Positions 62,782 to 64,000 of a stretch of 64,000 nucleotides of DNA are shown one piece after another. Origin of the DNA: Amyelois transitella. Taxonomy: Eukaryota > Arthropoda > Insecta > Lepidoptera > Pyralidae. The notes below the pieces were generated by a model. It did no database searches, was not told the DNA's origin, and worked only from the letters and a program-made list of their open reading frames with translations. The translations under genes were made by a program, and so were the position numbers. The stretch lies in assembly GCF_032362555.1 (NCBI RefSeq), contig NC_083517.1, positions 1,942,001-2,006,000 on the forward strand, in the 5' to 3' direction. Position 1 is the first letter of the stretch. Every line of letters starts with the position of its first letter.

Positions 62782-63739
62782 TGAATTAAGACATAAAGGG
62801 TCAAGCCTGTTTACAGTCCAGCCCTCTGGATCTTTGCTCAGAGTGTGGGACACCTGGCATATAGTGAGCCAACCTAACAACTCACTCAAACTCAATTGAA
62901 TGAAGTTTTATGGGCATTATGGGATCTCATGGCCTTCCACCATTTTGCCCTCTGGCTTCCTGGCACGATTTGGCTCTTATTTGCAGCGTGGATCTCTGTC
63001 TCTAGTGCAGCCCTGAGGCCGACCTGCTCCTCCATCCTCCTCGAGCACTTCGACTGTTGGCCGGCGAGTTTGACTGAACATTTAGGTTAAAAGGTAGGAA
63101 TCCTTGCGAGATAGTGTCTATATATAGTTTTACTAAATCAAATGAGTCAAGTAAGTAAACGCGAATTTTAACGTGAATTAATAGACATGCCTGGGGAAGC
63201 GTGGGTCCGAGGATGTGCTCTAATCCGTGTAAACTTTCCTTGCGCGATTTAGACTCTCCGCTGTTATTGGCTGATAGCGTCGCGTGATTGCTGTTGTGAC
63301 TTGTGGCATAAACAGGTCGCCACACATATAAATATTACTATTGGCGGCGTGGTGGAAGAGCGATTCTGAGCACGGCTCTGAGTATCCGCGCGAATTTTGT
63401 TATATTAAAAGCCTTACCAAAGCCGGACTAGCAGAGCACCGTAAATTTTGACAAAATCATAAAACCTATGTCACGTTTTATGCGGACGCCTGACAACCCT
63501 ACATGAAACGGTGTATTGTTGAGCAATTAATGTTGGCCAATAGTGGTTGTGCCCGGCGAATGACGAATTGTGGGAGTTACTGTGTAACAAAGTCATCAAT
63601 CAGAACAAAATTTATTTAACTTAATAGGTAGGTACCTTCATATGAACATAAAGTACGCCTCTTCCTTAAAAATAAGTATCTACTTGCTTTAAAATGTTTT
63701 AAGTACCCCTCTTTCTTTTGATTTTCTATTATATATATA

Positions 63740-63779
63740 TTTGCAAGTAGAAAATATCTATATATTTTCTACTTGCAAA
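63740..63779. repeat. 40-bp perfect palindromic hairpin
   Basis: Arms TTTGCAAGTAGAAAATAT and ATATTTTCTACTTGCAAA (18 bp each) surround a CTAT loop. No longer element around it is apparent. Confidence 0.85.
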
Positions 63780-64000
63780 GTCGTTGAATAAGGATAAGAG
63801 GTTTCCTTTATGATTATTCACTTCATCCTATTTAGATATTAATTCGATTGATTTTTAAACACGAGCCAAATTTTTTAAGTAACTGCAATTATGAATCGGA
63901 ACAAACTATATCTGAAGCGAAAAATTACATATATTTTGTTATCCCGGCTATCCTAATTAAGACTGTTTTTAAATAAAATACCTAGAACGTTATAGAATTA

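Larger units (their letters stand above)
61482..64000. other. region right of the recognised lipase exons, no gene recognised
   Basis: Upstream exons of the lipase should be here or beyond, but no signal-peptide exon with a phase-2 donor was convincing. A family-2 repeat, a family-1 repeat and a perfect hairpin are present; the rest is unassigned. Confidence 0.5.

Noticed and set aside
63002..63325. 107-residue minus-strand frame as the missing lipase 5' exon
   Set aside because: It has no signal peptide and no phase-2 donor that would join the exon ending at 61481.

Overview
The window looks like a piece of a lepidopteran (moth or butterfly) nuclear genome. It is AT-rich, its genes have many short exons with GT-AG junctions, its proteins resemble insect proteins, and introns and spacers are full of lepidopteran-type short interspersed repeats and Helitron-like ends. 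There is no bacterial or viral gene set, no CRISPR array and no operon. Family names rest on recognising conserved protein blocks by eye; no database search was run.

Layout. (1) Positions 68-36535, minus strand: a bark beetle/Anakonda-type tricellular-junction protein. It has a signal-peptide exon, a 21-kb first intron, SRCR and beta-helix modules (most in one 6.2-kb exon), a C-type-lectin domain, one membrane span and part of the tail. The gene runs off the left edge. (2) 37810-38280, plus: a small RRM/RGG protein resembling Drosophila Rsf1, divergent from bark. (3) 39251-49395, minus: a complete MED17 Mediator subunit in 12 exons (651 residues), convergent with Rsf1. (4) 50064-53267, plus: a six-exon Myb/SANT-like (zeste-type) protein of 239 residues, sharing a 668-bp divergent promoter with MED17. 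(5) 54728-61481, minus: the last five exons of a secreted lipase; its 5' exons were not found and may lie past the right edge. No operon-like link between these genes is implied; the clearest shared arrangements are the two divergent promoters and one convergent 3' end.

Repeats. The commonest is a roughly 255-bp element (here 'family 1') with about 14 long copies and more than ten fragments in both orientations. Others are a second element ('family 2'), two tRNA-derived SINEs, an element ending in a TTTGAATTT-rich tail, Helitron-like relics, an internally deleted mariner, and a three-layer nest of Helitron relic, hAT-like MITE and TA-flanked MITE in a MED17 intron.

Most notable observations: decayed copies of single exons lie in the next intron of three different genes (bark, MED17, lipase); a 21-bp minisatellite contains the bark splice donor; two MED17 acceptors have unusual upstream sequence (27 consecutive C in one, a SINE in the other); and the zeste-like gene has an apparent GC-AG intron. 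I found no convincing new multi-gene system.
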